This document shows positions 1-7,897 of a stretch of DNA of 64,000 nt, one piece after another. The notes beneath the pieces were generated by a model. That model saw nothing but the letters and a program-made list of their open reading frames with translations, was not told where the DNA came from and ran no database searches. The stretch covers positions 124,001 through 188,000 of the forward strand of contig NZ_JARHUJ010000006.1 of the NCBI RefSeq assembly GCF_029223285.1, written 5' to 3'. This stretch comes from Paraflavitalea sp. CAU 1676 (GTDB taxonomy: Bacteria > Bacteroidota > Bacteroidia > Chitinophagales > Chitinophagaceae). Position numbers and translations under genes: made by a program. The first letter of the stretch is position 1. Each line of letters begins with the position of its first letter.

Positions 1-359
1 ACCACTATAAGCCCGGCCAACAATAATACCAGTTCGCCCGTGAGGAACGATGTGATCGTTTTATAGGCCTGCTGCATGCGAGGCAGTTCCTTTTCCTTCA
101 ACTCCTGAGGGTTCATATCAAAAGCATACACATTGCGGACGCGATGGGCATCACTTCTTTTCTGAAGTGAAATGCCGATATACAATTGAAACAATCCTAT
201 GATCAGCAAAGGCAAGGCAGCTCCTTTATAGAACTGCGTGCGAAGCAACAACCAGCAAAGAATGGCTGCTATTATCGCTACAATCCCGACAATAGCCAAA
301 ATCAGCCCAACTTGTTTTTCGGCGATAAAGTATCGTTCGATATCCGTTTTTGTGAGCAT
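1..359 (-). CDS. Small multi-pass membrane protein, C-terminus cut by window edge
   Basis: Reading the minus strand from the ATG at 357-359 gives an open frame running off the left edge (119 codons visible, starting MLTKTDIERYFIAEKQ). It shows a hydrophobic segment around residues 18-39, a second around 48-62, then a charged stretch (KRSDAHRVRNVYAFDMN) and the start of a third hydrophobic segment near the edge. This layout resembles a small hypothetical membrane protein often seen in Bacteroidota; I know of no assigned function. It lies 17 bp downstream of the glutathione peroxidase-like gene on the same strand, so it probably ends that transcription unit. Confidence 0.7.
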   Translation of the reverse strand, partial: MLTKTDIERYFIAEKQVGLILAIVGIVAIIAAILCWLLLRTQFYKGAALPLLIIGLFQLYIGISLQKRSDAHRVRNVYAFDMNPQELKEKELPRMQQAYKTITSFLTGELVLLLAGLIV

Positions 360-376
360 ATACCAGCTTTGGTGAA

Positions 377-967
377 TTATTTGGTAATCGCTGATGTAAC
401 AACTGAACTTAACGGGGATATAGATGGGTCAAAATAATGGGTCAAAATGCCCCGCTCGTTGACGAGATATTTTGAAAAATTCCAGGACGGCGCCTGTTCA
501 TTCCAACCGTTTTGTGTTTTATGGGTCAACCAGGCAAACACGGGGTTTTGATCGGCACCTTTTACAACTATGCTTTTCTTCGCCAGTGGAAAGTTTACGC
601 CAAAATTCACCTGGCAGAAACTGGCAATCTCTTCGTCGCTGCCTTTCTCCTGTTCCTGAAAATCATTGGCAGGGAAGCCGATGATCACCAACTTATCGCC
701 AAACTGCTCGTGTAGCTTTTGCAGGTCGGCATACTGGTTGGTGTATCCGCAATCACTGGCAGTATTGACGAGGAGTATCTTTCTGCCCCGGAAGTTTGAC
801 AATGGCAGGGCGTTTCCACTGTTAAGCGTTACCGATAGGTCATACACAGACTGGGGGGCGGACGTACCAAATTCGTTGTGCATAGCTTTGTTGTTTTTTC
901 CGAATAACCTCGTAATTCCCATGAAAAAAGGATATACGGCCTGAAGTATCTTTTGTCTGCCTGTCAT
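377..967 (-). CDS. Glutathione peroxidase family protein (thiol peroxidase)
   Basis: 196 aa. The GPx signature is clear: NTASDCGYTNQY with the peroxidatic Cys at about residue 73, GFPANDF at 98-103, and WNFSKYL with Trp162/Asn163. The family reduces hydroperoxides; cysteine members normally use thioredoxin, and Cys118 (ASFCQVNFGV) sits where the resolving Cys of thioredoxin-dependent GPx is found. Odd: the catalytic-tetrad Gln of the usual FPCNQF block is Asp102 here. About 30 N-terminal residues precede the fold and include a hydrophobic patch (VYPFFMGITRLF), which may be a membrane-associated leader. It lies 23 bp downstream of the aldehyde dehydrogenase, so the two may form an oxidative/aldehyde stress unit. 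An inactive thioredoxin-fold relative is less likely because Cys and Trp are kept. Confidence 0.9.
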   Translation of the reverse strand: MTGRQKILQAVYPFFMGITRLFGKNNKAMHNEFGTSAPQSVYDLSVTLNSGNALPLSNFRGRKILLVNTASDCGYTNQYADLQKLHEQFGDKLVIIGFPANDFQEQEKGSDEEIASFCQVNFGVNFPLAKKSIVVKGADQNPVFAWLTHKTQNGWNEQAPSWNFSKYLVNERGILTHYFDPSISPLSSVVTSAITK

Positions 968-990
968 AAAGTAGCATTCTTACTGCAAAT

Positions 991-2400
991 TTACCGGATG
1001 ATCCATTTAAAGAGCTTAAGTCTTCCCTTAAAAGGCGGATATTTTACATTCGGGTCGAACCAGGTAGGCGTTTTCATCACCGCTTTGCGGTGACTAAATA
1101 TCTCGAAACTGCTGCGCCCATGGTAAGCGCCTGTGCCACTGGCACCACGCCCGCCAAACGGCAAATGGTGATTCGTAAGGTGCCAGCTACAATTATTGAT
1201 GCAGGCCCCTCCGGAAGGCACCAGGGCCACCCAGGCCTTTTGCACGGCGCTGTTGCCTGCAAAAACATAAAAAGCCAGGGGGTTGGGATGCAGGTTGATG
1301 ATAGCCCTGGCTTCGTCGCGATTGGTGAACGGGATCACAGGCAGGATGGGGCCAAAGATCTCTTCCTGCATTACAAGGGAATCGTGCGCAACGTCGGCGA
1401 GGACCGTAGGCGCCAGGAATAATTCGGCTTCGTTATAATCACCGCCCTGGATGATGCGCCCACTATTCATCAGGCTCAATAATCGCCGGAACTGTTTTGC
1501 GTTAATGATCCTGCCATAATTGTAACTATTGATCGGATCGTTGGTAAAGAATTCTACCGTCGTTTCGCGAAGTGCCTGTATGAACGGTTCATAGATTGAT
1601 CTATGCACCAATACATAGTCCGGCGCCACGCACATTTGGCCTGCATTGGAGAATTTTGCCAACGCTATTCGCCGGGCTGCTACTTTAATATTTGCATCGT
1701 TTTCAACCACGCACGGACTTTTACCGCCCAGCTCCAGGGTTACAGGACTTAACTGTTCAGCCGCCATTTTGTAGATCAGTTTTCCGGTGGTAGTGCTACC
1801 CGTATAAAATACATGATCAAAGCGAAAATGCTGCATCAGCGCCGGAACGACGGATGCCCCTTCTCCCTCGGTATACAGTATATATTCTTTGGGATAGGTT
1901 TCCTCGATCATCGCTTTCATAACCGCCGAGGTAGCTGGCGCAAATTCACTGGCTTTTAACACGGTGCAATTCCCCGCTGCGATGGCCCCAACCAGGGGTG
2001 TGAGCAATAATTGCAACGGATAATTCCAGGGCCCGATGATCAATACCACACCCAGCGCCTCTCTTTGCACATAACTCGTAGAGGGCAGATTGACCAGATT
2101 GGTAGGTACCTGCTGAGGCTCCATCCATCGCCGCAGGTCTTTAAGGGTTGCATTGATCTCGCTGAGTAAAAAGCCCGTTTCCGTAACCCAGCTTTCCTCA
2201 GGGCTTTTGCGCAGGTCGGCCAATAGGGCGTCGTGCAATGCTTGCTCGTACTTAAGGAGCGCTCGTTTCAGGTGCAACAATTGTTCTTTCCGGAACTTGT
2301 AAGACCCGGTAACGCCACTTTCGAAGTAGTGGCGCATTCGAAACAGCGCTTCAGTTAACCGTTCATTACTCATGGTTATAGGTCCCTTGAAATTACTCAT
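991..2400 (-). CDS. Aldehyde dehydrogenase, ALDH3-like
   Basis: 469 aa, normal for the short ALDH3-type NAD(P)-dependent aldehyde dehydrogenases that oxidise fatty or aromatic aldehydes to acids. Visible: GPWNYPLQ (catalytic Asn about 126), the VFYTGST cofactor-binding loop, TLELGGKSP (general base Glu about 223), NAGQMCVAPDY (nucleophile Cys about 257), and the ALDH3-like C-terminal block PFGGRGASGTGAYHGRSSFEIFSHRK. A second in-frame Met lies 9 codons in (ATG at 2373) and could be the true start. It heads the minus-strand unit with the GPx-like gene and a membrane protein. I found no clean TAnnTTTG box just upstream. Confidence 0.93.
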   Translation of the reverse strand: MSNFKGPITMSNERLTEALFRMRHYFESGVTGSYKFRKEQLLHLKRALLKYEQALHDALLADLRKSPEESWVTETGFLLSEINATLKDLRRWMEPQQVPTNLVNLPSTSYVQREALGVVLIIGPWNYPLQLLLTPLVGAIAAGNCTVLKASEFAPATSAVMKAMIEETYPKEYILYTEGEGASVVPALMQHFRFDHVFYTGSTTTGKLIYKMAAEQLSPVTLELGGKSPCVVENDANIKVAARRIALAKFSNAGQMCVAPDYVLVHRSIYEPFIQALRETTVEFFTNDPINSYNYGRIINAKQFRRLLSLMNSGRIIQGGDYNEAELFLAPTVLADVAHDSLVMQEEIFGPILPVIPFTNRDEARAIINLHPNPLAFYVFAGNSAVQKAWVALVPSGGACINNCSWHLTNHHLPFGGRGASGTGAYHGRSSFEIFSHRKAVMKTPTWFDPNVKYPPFKGRLKLFKWIIR

Positions 2401-2826
2401 ATTTTAAGACAAACCATGAAAAAGGGTAAACCGCCCGTGTACATGGAGGTGAGCAAGCCGGCAAGGAGTATCTCCGGTGCGGGGCATACATTAATCTGCC
2501 CGAACGGGTATTCTTAATTAAGTAGCATATAAATAGAGGAGTGTAATGGAAAAAATATGGTGAAAGCTTGGGGCCGTTTGCAGTCCCTCGCTTTCACCAA
2601 CAGCATAAGTAGACTTATATATGCTTAAAAATAGTGCCAAAAATGAAAGGGCTTTTCTGCTAAATCAAACACAACGGGCGACAATGGGGAATTACTGCTA
2701 CATTAGGAATGATGAAGGATTGATGGCCCAATAACAATCTTGTGATACTCAACCATTAATTGAAAAGGCACCAGATACATCACCGCAACGGCGAATGTTT
2801 TGCTTACACAGGAATAAACACTGAAC
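2401..2826. other. 426-bp divergent intergenic region with one hairpin
   Basis: This separates the divergent aldehyde dehydrogenase and the small membrane protein gene, so it should hold both promoters, though I see no convincing TAnnTTTG box. It contains a perfect 9-bp inverted repeat, GGTGAAAGC at 2559-2567 and GCTTTCACC at 2590-2598, with a 22-nt loop and no T-run. No credible ORF or tRNA was seen. Confidence 0.5.
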
Positions 2827-3153
2827 ATGAAAATAAAATCATTTTTATTAGCTATCATCCTGCTGATAACAGCCAGCACCCTGCAGGCCAATACCCTTAC
2901 AAATGGATTTGACAAAGAAAGAATTGCCAGGATGACGGAAGAAGAAAAGAAAGCGAGAGCCGAAGAGATCAGGCTTCGGGTTGAAACGATCCGCGACATG
3001 GACCGTTCTTCTTTATCCCGGGCCGAGCGCAAAGCGTTACGTCATGAAGTGAGGGATTTGAACAAGGAAGCCCGTGCTATCGGCAGGGGTGGAATTTACA
3101 TTTCACTAACAGGCATCCTGATCATCATCCTGATACTGATCCTCGTCCTTTAG
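2827..3153 (+). CDS. Small exported/membrane protein with charged helix and C-terminal TM
   Basis: 108 aa. An N-terminal signal peptide or TM (residues 1-21, ending STLQA) is followed by a strongly charged, likely helical region (about 28-85, rich in Glu/Arg/Lys: RMTEEEKKARAEEIRLR, LSRAERKALRHEV), then GRGGIYIS and a C-terminal TM of Ile/Leu (about 91-108) that ends the protein. Small proteins of this layout are common in Bacteroidota with no known function. It is not a shadow: the frame has a clean signal peptide and the opposing minus-strand frame over 2703-3032 does not look like a protein. Confidence 0.8.
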   Translation: MKIKSFLLAIILLITASTLQANTLTNGFDKERIARMTEEEKKARAEEIRLRVETIRDMDRSSLSRAERKALRHEVRDLNKEARAIGRGGIYISLTGILIIILILILVL

Positions 3154-3178
3154 AACGAAAGGCATTGGCTTTACTCAA

Positions 3179-3217
3179 ACACAAAGGCGTCGATCGGTAG
3201 GATCACCGCCTTTGTGT
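3179..3217. terminator. Hairpin between convergent genes
   Basis: A perfect 11-bp stem, ACACAAAGGCG at 3179-3189 with CGCCTTTGTGT at 3207-3217 and a 17-nt loop. It overlaps the stop codon of the minus-strand DUF3857 gene and follows the plus-strand small protein. There is no strong T-run on either side, so termination is inferred from position. Confidence 0.5.
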
Positions 3218-5245
3218 CCACCATAATATAGAACCGCTGATCAACAGCACAGCGATGATGATGTATCCGGTATTGCCTCCGCCTTTGGACTTTTCCTTCG
3301 GGCTATTTCCCGTAACTGAGTCATCCAGCTTACTCACGCTATAACTTGAATTGTCTTCATATGTAGCATATTCCGCAAAGAATGATTTTGCCTCCGAAGG
3401 AAGTACGTGGTCTTTAAGGCTTTCGTACTCATATTTCAACTTCAGTTTTCGGCCACCATAAACTGCCTGGGCACGCATGGTAAAGGCGGCACATTTCATA
3501 TCCTCCATCATTTCAGAAAAGTTCCAATCTTCGGGCAGGTTAACAATCACTTCCTCATGATACCTCGCAGGAAAAGCCACGTAAAAGGGCATTTTCCTTT
3601 CTTTATCCTTTGGTTGTTTAAGTACGCCGCTGATCACAAAGGGAGAAAAATACACCCTCTTTTGGCCATCTTCTTTCTGCCAGAAATCTTTGATCGTATA
3701 GTATTCCCAGGTGGTAAATTTGCCTGTTTGGTCATTATCGGTATAGGTAAGGCTATCGATCGTTGCCTTTTCAAAGAACCCGGTATAAAAAGTCTGAAAT
3801 GTTTTACGCATCTCAAACAGGCTGTTGCTGTTAAAATCCTCCCTTACATCGTCGGCAAAAGAACCGGAATAAGTTGTGCGAACCACCAGGCGTGCGCCGC
3901 CCGACATATCTGGTATCGAAAACTCTTCTTTGATATCTACCAGCCCTTTATTGTTTTGAGGTGGGATTGCCGTTAGCCCGTTTGTACTGTCGGAGATCAC
4001 CAGGCCAAATTGATAGTCGGGATAGGTAATATCTTTCAATTTCCCTCTTTGATAAGCTATTGTAGGATCAAACCAATAAGTCTGGCCATTAAACCGCATA
4101 CATACCGTTGCATGGTCAAAGGCCTTCGGTGAAGGCAACCAGTCTTTGATCGACCTTCGGTAAGAGGCGTTGATCAATACAGGAAAGGCTTCCACACCCA
4201 AATCTCTTAACATGGTACACAACAAGTAGCTTTTGTCTTTGCAATCGCCAAAACGCTGCGCCATTACTTTATCTGGATGATGGGGTTTATGCGAGCGTTC
4301 ACCCATTTCTATGCCGAGGTATCGCACATCATCCTGTACAAAACGCAGGGCAGCCAATATTCGCCGCTCCATAGAAGTATCGGTAAGCCTGATCTCTTCC
4401 ATTTTCTTCCGTAAAGCAGGGGTTGCCTGTTTATCAAAAGGGAACAGTCTCTTTGCCCAGTCACTCACCTCCCGCCATTCTTTGTATTCGCTAACGATCA
4501 CCATGGCATATGGATCATACCATACAGGCAGGTAATCTTCCAGACGCAGCGCAGCCAATTTCTCCTGCTTCCATTCGTAAATGGTTTCGCTGCCAACCTC
4601 AGTTTTGGCGTACTGAACATCAGACAAACTGTTCCTGATGTTCAGCTCCCGTCCTTTCGGCATTATTACCCGGTAATTAAGCTGATACATGGGAATGCTG
4701 AAGGCGGTAGCAAACATGTCGGCATACCTACCCTGGAATACCGGATTGAAACCCTGGATGGAATAGCTGTACTCGACTATGTCGCCTTTTCGCACATCCT
4801 CCAAAAAAAGGACTGCCGACAGACTACCATTGTAGAGGTAGCGGTTGAGTTCGGTTTCCTGTTGGATAGTTTTGATACGATCGATCTGCAATTTGTTGAT
4901 CAATTCGCCTTTTCGGATGATCCGGATGGTGTGAAAGGCTAAGGCGCTATAGGATGGATCGAAATCAATATTGATCTCGGAGGCATTCTGGACGCCCGAC
5001 TCGGATATGATGCGGTAGGCACGTTTAATGTAGGTGGTTTGGCGCGCTACGGATACTTGTTTATCGAACAGGAGGTTTACATAGCCGCCTTCAGCATCCT
5101 CATCAAGTTGTGTATTGGAATATACGGGAGTGTGTATGGCAACCCAAATTGGCTCCTTCTCTACATGTGGTTTCCTGGATTGCGCCAGGGTTCGGGTTAC
5201 GGGTAACAGGCTGATCAACAAAATAGCCCTTAAAAACGGGTTCAT
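3203..5245 (-). CDS. DUF3857 / transglutaminase-like exported membrane-anchored protein
   Basis: 680 aa. Signal peptide at residues 1-21 (ending TLAQ), then an N-terminal DUF3857 beta domain (about 45-240), then a transglutaminase-like papain-fold domain with a complete triad: Cys335 in RFGDCKDKSY, His378 in AFDHATV, Asp393 in TYWFDPT. A C-terminal beta region follows and a final TM (YIIIAVLLISGSILWW) leaves a short RR tail. Bacteroidota carry many DUF3857-transglutaminase proteins; the intact triad suggests protease or transamidase activity on a periplasmic or surface protein, substrate unknown. A terminator-like hairpin separates it from the upstream Gre-like gene, so it is probably transcribed alone. 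A near-consensus -7 element (minus-strand TTATTTTG) lies about 25 bp upstream. Confidence 0.9.
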   Translation of the reverse strand: MNPFLRAILLISLLPVTRTLAQSRKPHVEKEPIWVAIHTPVYSNTQLDEDAEGGYVNLLFDKQVSVARQTTYIKRAYRIISESGVQNASEINIDFDPSYSALAFHTIRIIRKGELINKLQIDRIKTIQQETELNRYLYNGSLSAVLFLEDVRKGDIVEYSYSIQGFNPVFQGRYADMFATAFSIPMYQLNYRVIMPKGRELNIRNSLSDVQYAKTEVGSETIYEWKQEKLAALRLEDYLPVWYDPYAMVIVSEYKEWREVSDWAKRLFPFDKQATPALRKKMEEIRLTDTSMERRILAALRFVQDDVRYLGIEMGERSHKPHHPDKVMAQRFGDCKDKSYLLCTMLRDLGVEAFPVLINASYRRSIKDWLPSPKAFDHATVCMRFNGQTYWFDPTIAYQRGKLKDITYPDYQFGLVISDSTNGLTAIPPQNNKGLVDIKEEFSIPDMSGGARLVVRTTYSGSFADDVREDFNSNSLFEMRKTFQTFYTGFFEKATIDSLTYTDNDQTGKFTTWEYYTIKDFWQKEDGQKRVYFSPFVISGVLKQPKDKERKMPFYVAFPARYHEEVIVNLPEDWNFSEMMEDMKCAAFTMRAQAVYGGRKLKLKYEYESLKDHVLPSEAKSFFAEYATYEDNSSYSVSKLDDSVTGNSPKEKSKGGGNTGYIIIAVLLISGSILWWTQRR

Positions 5246-5372
5246 GATTACGTGGGGTTAAATAGACCTCCAAAATAATCATTTCCCGGTACTTTCACGA
5301 GCGCCCACAAACTGACTTCCTGTTTTTGCGATCCAAGAGTCGCAAACAGAGATAAATTGAACGGAAACAGAC

Positions 5373-5404
5373 AAAAAAAGACGGGGCAGCTGGCGCCACC
5401 CCGT
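5373..5404 (-). terminator. Rho-independent terminator after the Gre-like gene
   Basis: On the minus strand ACGGGG (5399-5404 complement) pairs with CCCCGT (5381-5386 complement) around a GC-rich loop and is followed by a run of seven T (A-run 5373-5379 on the plus strand). It sits 19 bp past the Gre-like stop codon. Confidence 0.75.
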
Positions 5405-5422
5405 TTGGGGGTCATCATAGAA

Positions 5423-5818
5423 CTATTCGTTTATTACTTCTAAAATGGTGAAAGTTCGCTTACCCGCAGGCACCTGCCAACTAACCCGGTGTCCCTTCCG
5501 GAAACCGATCAATGCGGCGCCTACCGGCGCCACCACAGATATTTTCCGTTCTTTCATATCGGCTTTATCCGGCATTACGAGCATTAGCTCCATCACCTCC
5601 TCTCTCCCATCGGCTTTGATCTTGACCCTGGAGTTCAGGCGCACTGTATCGGAAGGAAATTCATCCTTATCAACCAGCCTCGCTCGTTTCAATTCAGCTT
5701 GCAGATCCAGCGCGCTTTTCCGCTCAACCTGGGTGTTGCCATACCAATTGTTTAAATAGGAGGTCAACAATTTATAGTCATCCAGCCGGAGCACCAGCTG
5801 AGTATTTGTCGTTTGCAT
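5423..5818 (-). CDS. GreA/GreB C-terminal domain factor, Rnk-like
   Basis: 131 aa, the size of Rnk-type regulators and shorter than full GreA (about 158 aa). The C-terminal half carries the Gre FKBP-like domain: DTVRLNSRVKIKADG, ELMLVMPDKAD and VVAPVGAALIGFRKGHRVSW, the last matching the typical 'SPlGxALLGkkxGDxv' block. The N-terminal part (residues 8-50) is a short helical region, not the full acidic-tipped coiled coil of GreA, so transcript-cleavage activity is doubtful. Such proteins bind RNA polymerase near its secondary channel. It lies 43 bp downstream of the small membrane protein gene. Confidence 0.85.
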   Translation of the reverse strand: MQTTNTQLVLRLDDYKLLTSYLNNWYGNTQVERKSALDLQAELKRARLVDKDEFPSDTVRLNSRVKIKADGREEVMELMLVMPDKADMKERKISVVAPVGAALIGFRKGHRVSWQVPAGKRTFTILEVINE

Positions 5819-5861
5819 GTATTTCTTTTTTGTCGTTCACAATTCAGGTAAACCTGTTGGC

Positions 5862-6173
5862 TTACCTGCCTTTCATAAAAATGCGATAGCGCACGTAGGC
5901 CGATCTATGGCGCTGTCCACGCCATTGTTCATCCAATTCCGGTTCAATCGAATAACGCGTTGAGCGCGGTACACGGGTTCGCACTGACGGAGCGCGATCC
6001 CTTCTTTTGGGAAGCTTGCTGATCACGCCCATCAACAAGGGAAGCGTGATCAATAAAAGCCAATAGTATTGAGCGCTGGATACAAATCCATATTTAATAA
6101 TGACACCATTCAGTATCATCAGCAGTACGAGGTACAGGCTATCGCCTTCGCCCGACTTATTTTTCTTCGCCAT
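5862..6173 (-). CDS. Hypothetical membrane protein with basic C-terminus
   Basis: 103 aa. Begins MAKKNKSGEGD, then two hydrophobic segments (about 12-27 and 36-52) and an Arg-rich cytoplasmic-like tail (KLPKRRDRAPSVRTRVPRS and RGQRHRSAYVRYRIFMKGR). Two TM segments with positive ends predict a hairpin with both ends in the cytoplasm. I do not recognise the family. It is upstream of the Gre-like gene on the same strand and may share its transcript. Confidence 0.6.
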   Translation of the reverse strand: MAKKNKSGEGDSLYLVLLMILNGVIIKYGFVSSAQYYWLLLITLPLLMGVISKLPKRRDRAPSVRTRVPRSTRYSIEPELDEQWRGQRHRSAYVRYRIFMKGR

Positions 6174-6646
6174 AACTGGTAGTGTTTAAGTCAGCGTAAC
6201 CCCGGCATGTATAGCATACACCAAACACCACCTATTATGATGGTTTGTTTTGTGGAATGCACCGGCTACTAACCCGGGCCGGTAACAGACATGCCAGCAT
6301 TACCAATGAATGATGTGATACAGGTGTAAACTGATCACCGCCAATAAATAATCTTAGGAAGTACCTAACCCCAGCCTGGGTAGCAGAAAAGGCCGGGGAC
6401 TAATTATGAAAGTCCTTACAGGTGGGAAAATAATTCGACTTCTTACCGAAATTAAAGCGCAGGCTCGCACAAAGCGTTTGTGCTTCAAGCAATTGCTGCT
6501 TGCAGAATTGAGCCGATATATGTTTCAATGCGCCTGACATGTTATAAAGATAACAAAAATAGATCAAAGGCGGCAGATAACCGGCACACCCGCTTCCATT
6601 GATGTTAAAATCACTATAAAAGACGATCGTTTCGTATCTTTTGCAC
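6174..6646. other. 473-bp divergent intergenic region with two adjacent small palindromes
   Basis: Lies between the minus-strand membrane protein and the plus-strand serine hydrolase. Two neighbouring perfect inverted repeats are visible: GCACAAA-GCG-TTTGTGC at 6467-6483 and CAAGCA-ATTGC-TGCTTG at 6486-6502. A minus-strand frame through 6400-6768 overlaps the hydrolase start and looks spurious. No tRNA or convincing promoter found. Confidence 0.45.
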
Positions 6647-7897
6647 ATGAAACGCGTTTTTGCAACCTGCACCTTCCTACTGGCAATTATTTTCGCGACC
6701 GGCCAGCAAAAAACCGATCCCTGGCTTGAACAGCTTCTTCGGCAAAAGGCTTCTCCGGCCTTGCTCAATGTTTTAAATAAACCCGATAGCTTTCAATATC
6801 AACTCATCTATACCCGCATCGACCGCGATAAAAATAACCGCCCCCAACTCAAACATTTTTTTCTCCATGTCGATAAGGACCGGTATTTCAATCCTGCCTC
6901 TATGGTAAAAATGCCGACTGCTTTCTGTGCCCTGGAAAAGCTGAATGAAATGAGCAAGGCCGGCGTAAACAAGTATACCACCATGTTTATCGACAGCAGC
7001 TTCGATAAACAAAGCAAAGTTTGGAGCGACACTTCCGCTGTCAGCGGATTTCCATCGGTAGCTCAATACATCCGCAAGATCTTTCTCGTGAGCGACAATG
7101 ATGCCTACAATCGCCTGTACGAATTCGTTGGCCAGCAAACACTCAATGAAAAATTATGGCAAAAGGGCTACAAAGACAGCCGCATCACCAGGCGTTTCGT
7201 ATCGATGAATGAGGAGCAGAACCGGCACACGAACGCCATACGATTTATGGAGGACGGCCGGTTGCTGTATGAGCAGGCCGAAGCCTACAACTCCGTTCCA
7301 TTCAACTTTAGCAAGCAGCTGCTCATAGGGCAGGGGCATCTAAACCGCAACGATAGCCTTATCAAGGCACCGATGGATTTTACTACTCATAACAATATGC
7401 CGCTTGAAGATCTTCAACAGATCGCGCAGTCGGTGTTGTTCCCCGAGACGGTGAAGCCCGAACAACGATTTAACCTAACGCCCGAAGATTACCAATTCCT
7501 GTACAGGTATATGTCCGAACTGCCATACGAAAGCAAACATCCCCGTTACGACACCACGGAGTTTTTTGAAAGCTATACAAAGTTCTTTTTCTTCAAAGCG
7601 GGCAGGGGCAGGATCCCTGCCAATATCAGGGCGTTCAACAAAACCGGCTGGTCGTACGGATTTCTCACCGATGTGAGTTATATCGTCGACTTCAAAAACC
7701 AGGTTGAGTTTATGCTGAGTGGAGTGATCTATACAAATAGCGATGGCATCCTTAATGATAATAAATACGAATATGAAGAGGTAGGCTATCCCTGGTTTAA
7801 AGAAACCGGACAGATATTATACCAGTACGAACTCGACCGTCCGAGAAAATACAAGCCCAACCTGAAGAAGTTTCAATTGAATTACGAGGACCAATAA
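6647..7897 (+). CDS. Class A beta-lactamase-like exported serine hydrolase
   Basis: 416 aa from the ATG at 6647; the frame extends two codons to a TTG at 6641 but the ATG directly precedes a good signal peptide (MKRVFATCTFLLAIIFATGQ). Penicillin-recognising motifs occur in order: Ser85-x-x-Lys88 (NPASMVKMP), Ser-Asp-Asn at 149-151 (FLVSDNDAYNRL) and Lys-Thr-Gly at 332-334 (FNKTGWSYG). This is the transpeptidase/beta-lactamase fold, but the spacing and length exceed a classic class A beta-lactamase (about 290 aa), so it may act on peptidoglycan peptides or other esters/amides rather than drugs. The stop codon abuts the ATG of the GH9 gene, so the two are co-transcribed and probably translationally coupled. 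Confidence 0.88.
   Translation: MKRVFATCTFLLAIIFATGQQKTDPWLEQLLRQKASPALLNVLNKPDSFQYQLIYTRIDRDKNNRPQLKHFFLHVDKDRYFNPASMVKMPTAFCALEKLNEMSKAGVNKYTTMFIDSSFDKQSKVWSDTSAVSGFPSVAQYIRKIFLVSDNDAYNRLYEFVGQQTLNEKLWQKGYKDSRITRRFVSMNEEQNRHTNAIRFMEDGRLLYEQAEAYNSVPFNFSKQLLIGQGHLNRNDSLIKAPMDFTTHNNMPLEDLQQIAQSVLFPETVKPEQRFNLTPEDYQFLYRYMSELPYESKHPRYDTTEFFESYTKFFFFKAGRGRIPANIRAFNKTGWSYGFLTDVSYIVDFKNQVEFMLSGVIYTNSDGILNDNKYEYEEVGYPWFKETGQILYQYELDRPRKYKPNLKKFQLNYEDQ

Noticed and set aside
6400-6768. Minus-strand 122-aa frame over the serine hydrolase start
   Set aside because: Cys-rich random composition, overlaps a clear signal peptide on the other strand.
6647-7897. Antibiotic-resistance beta-lactamase
   Set aside because: Motifs fit the fold, but the length, spacing and GH9/CE4 linkage do not support a resistance call.
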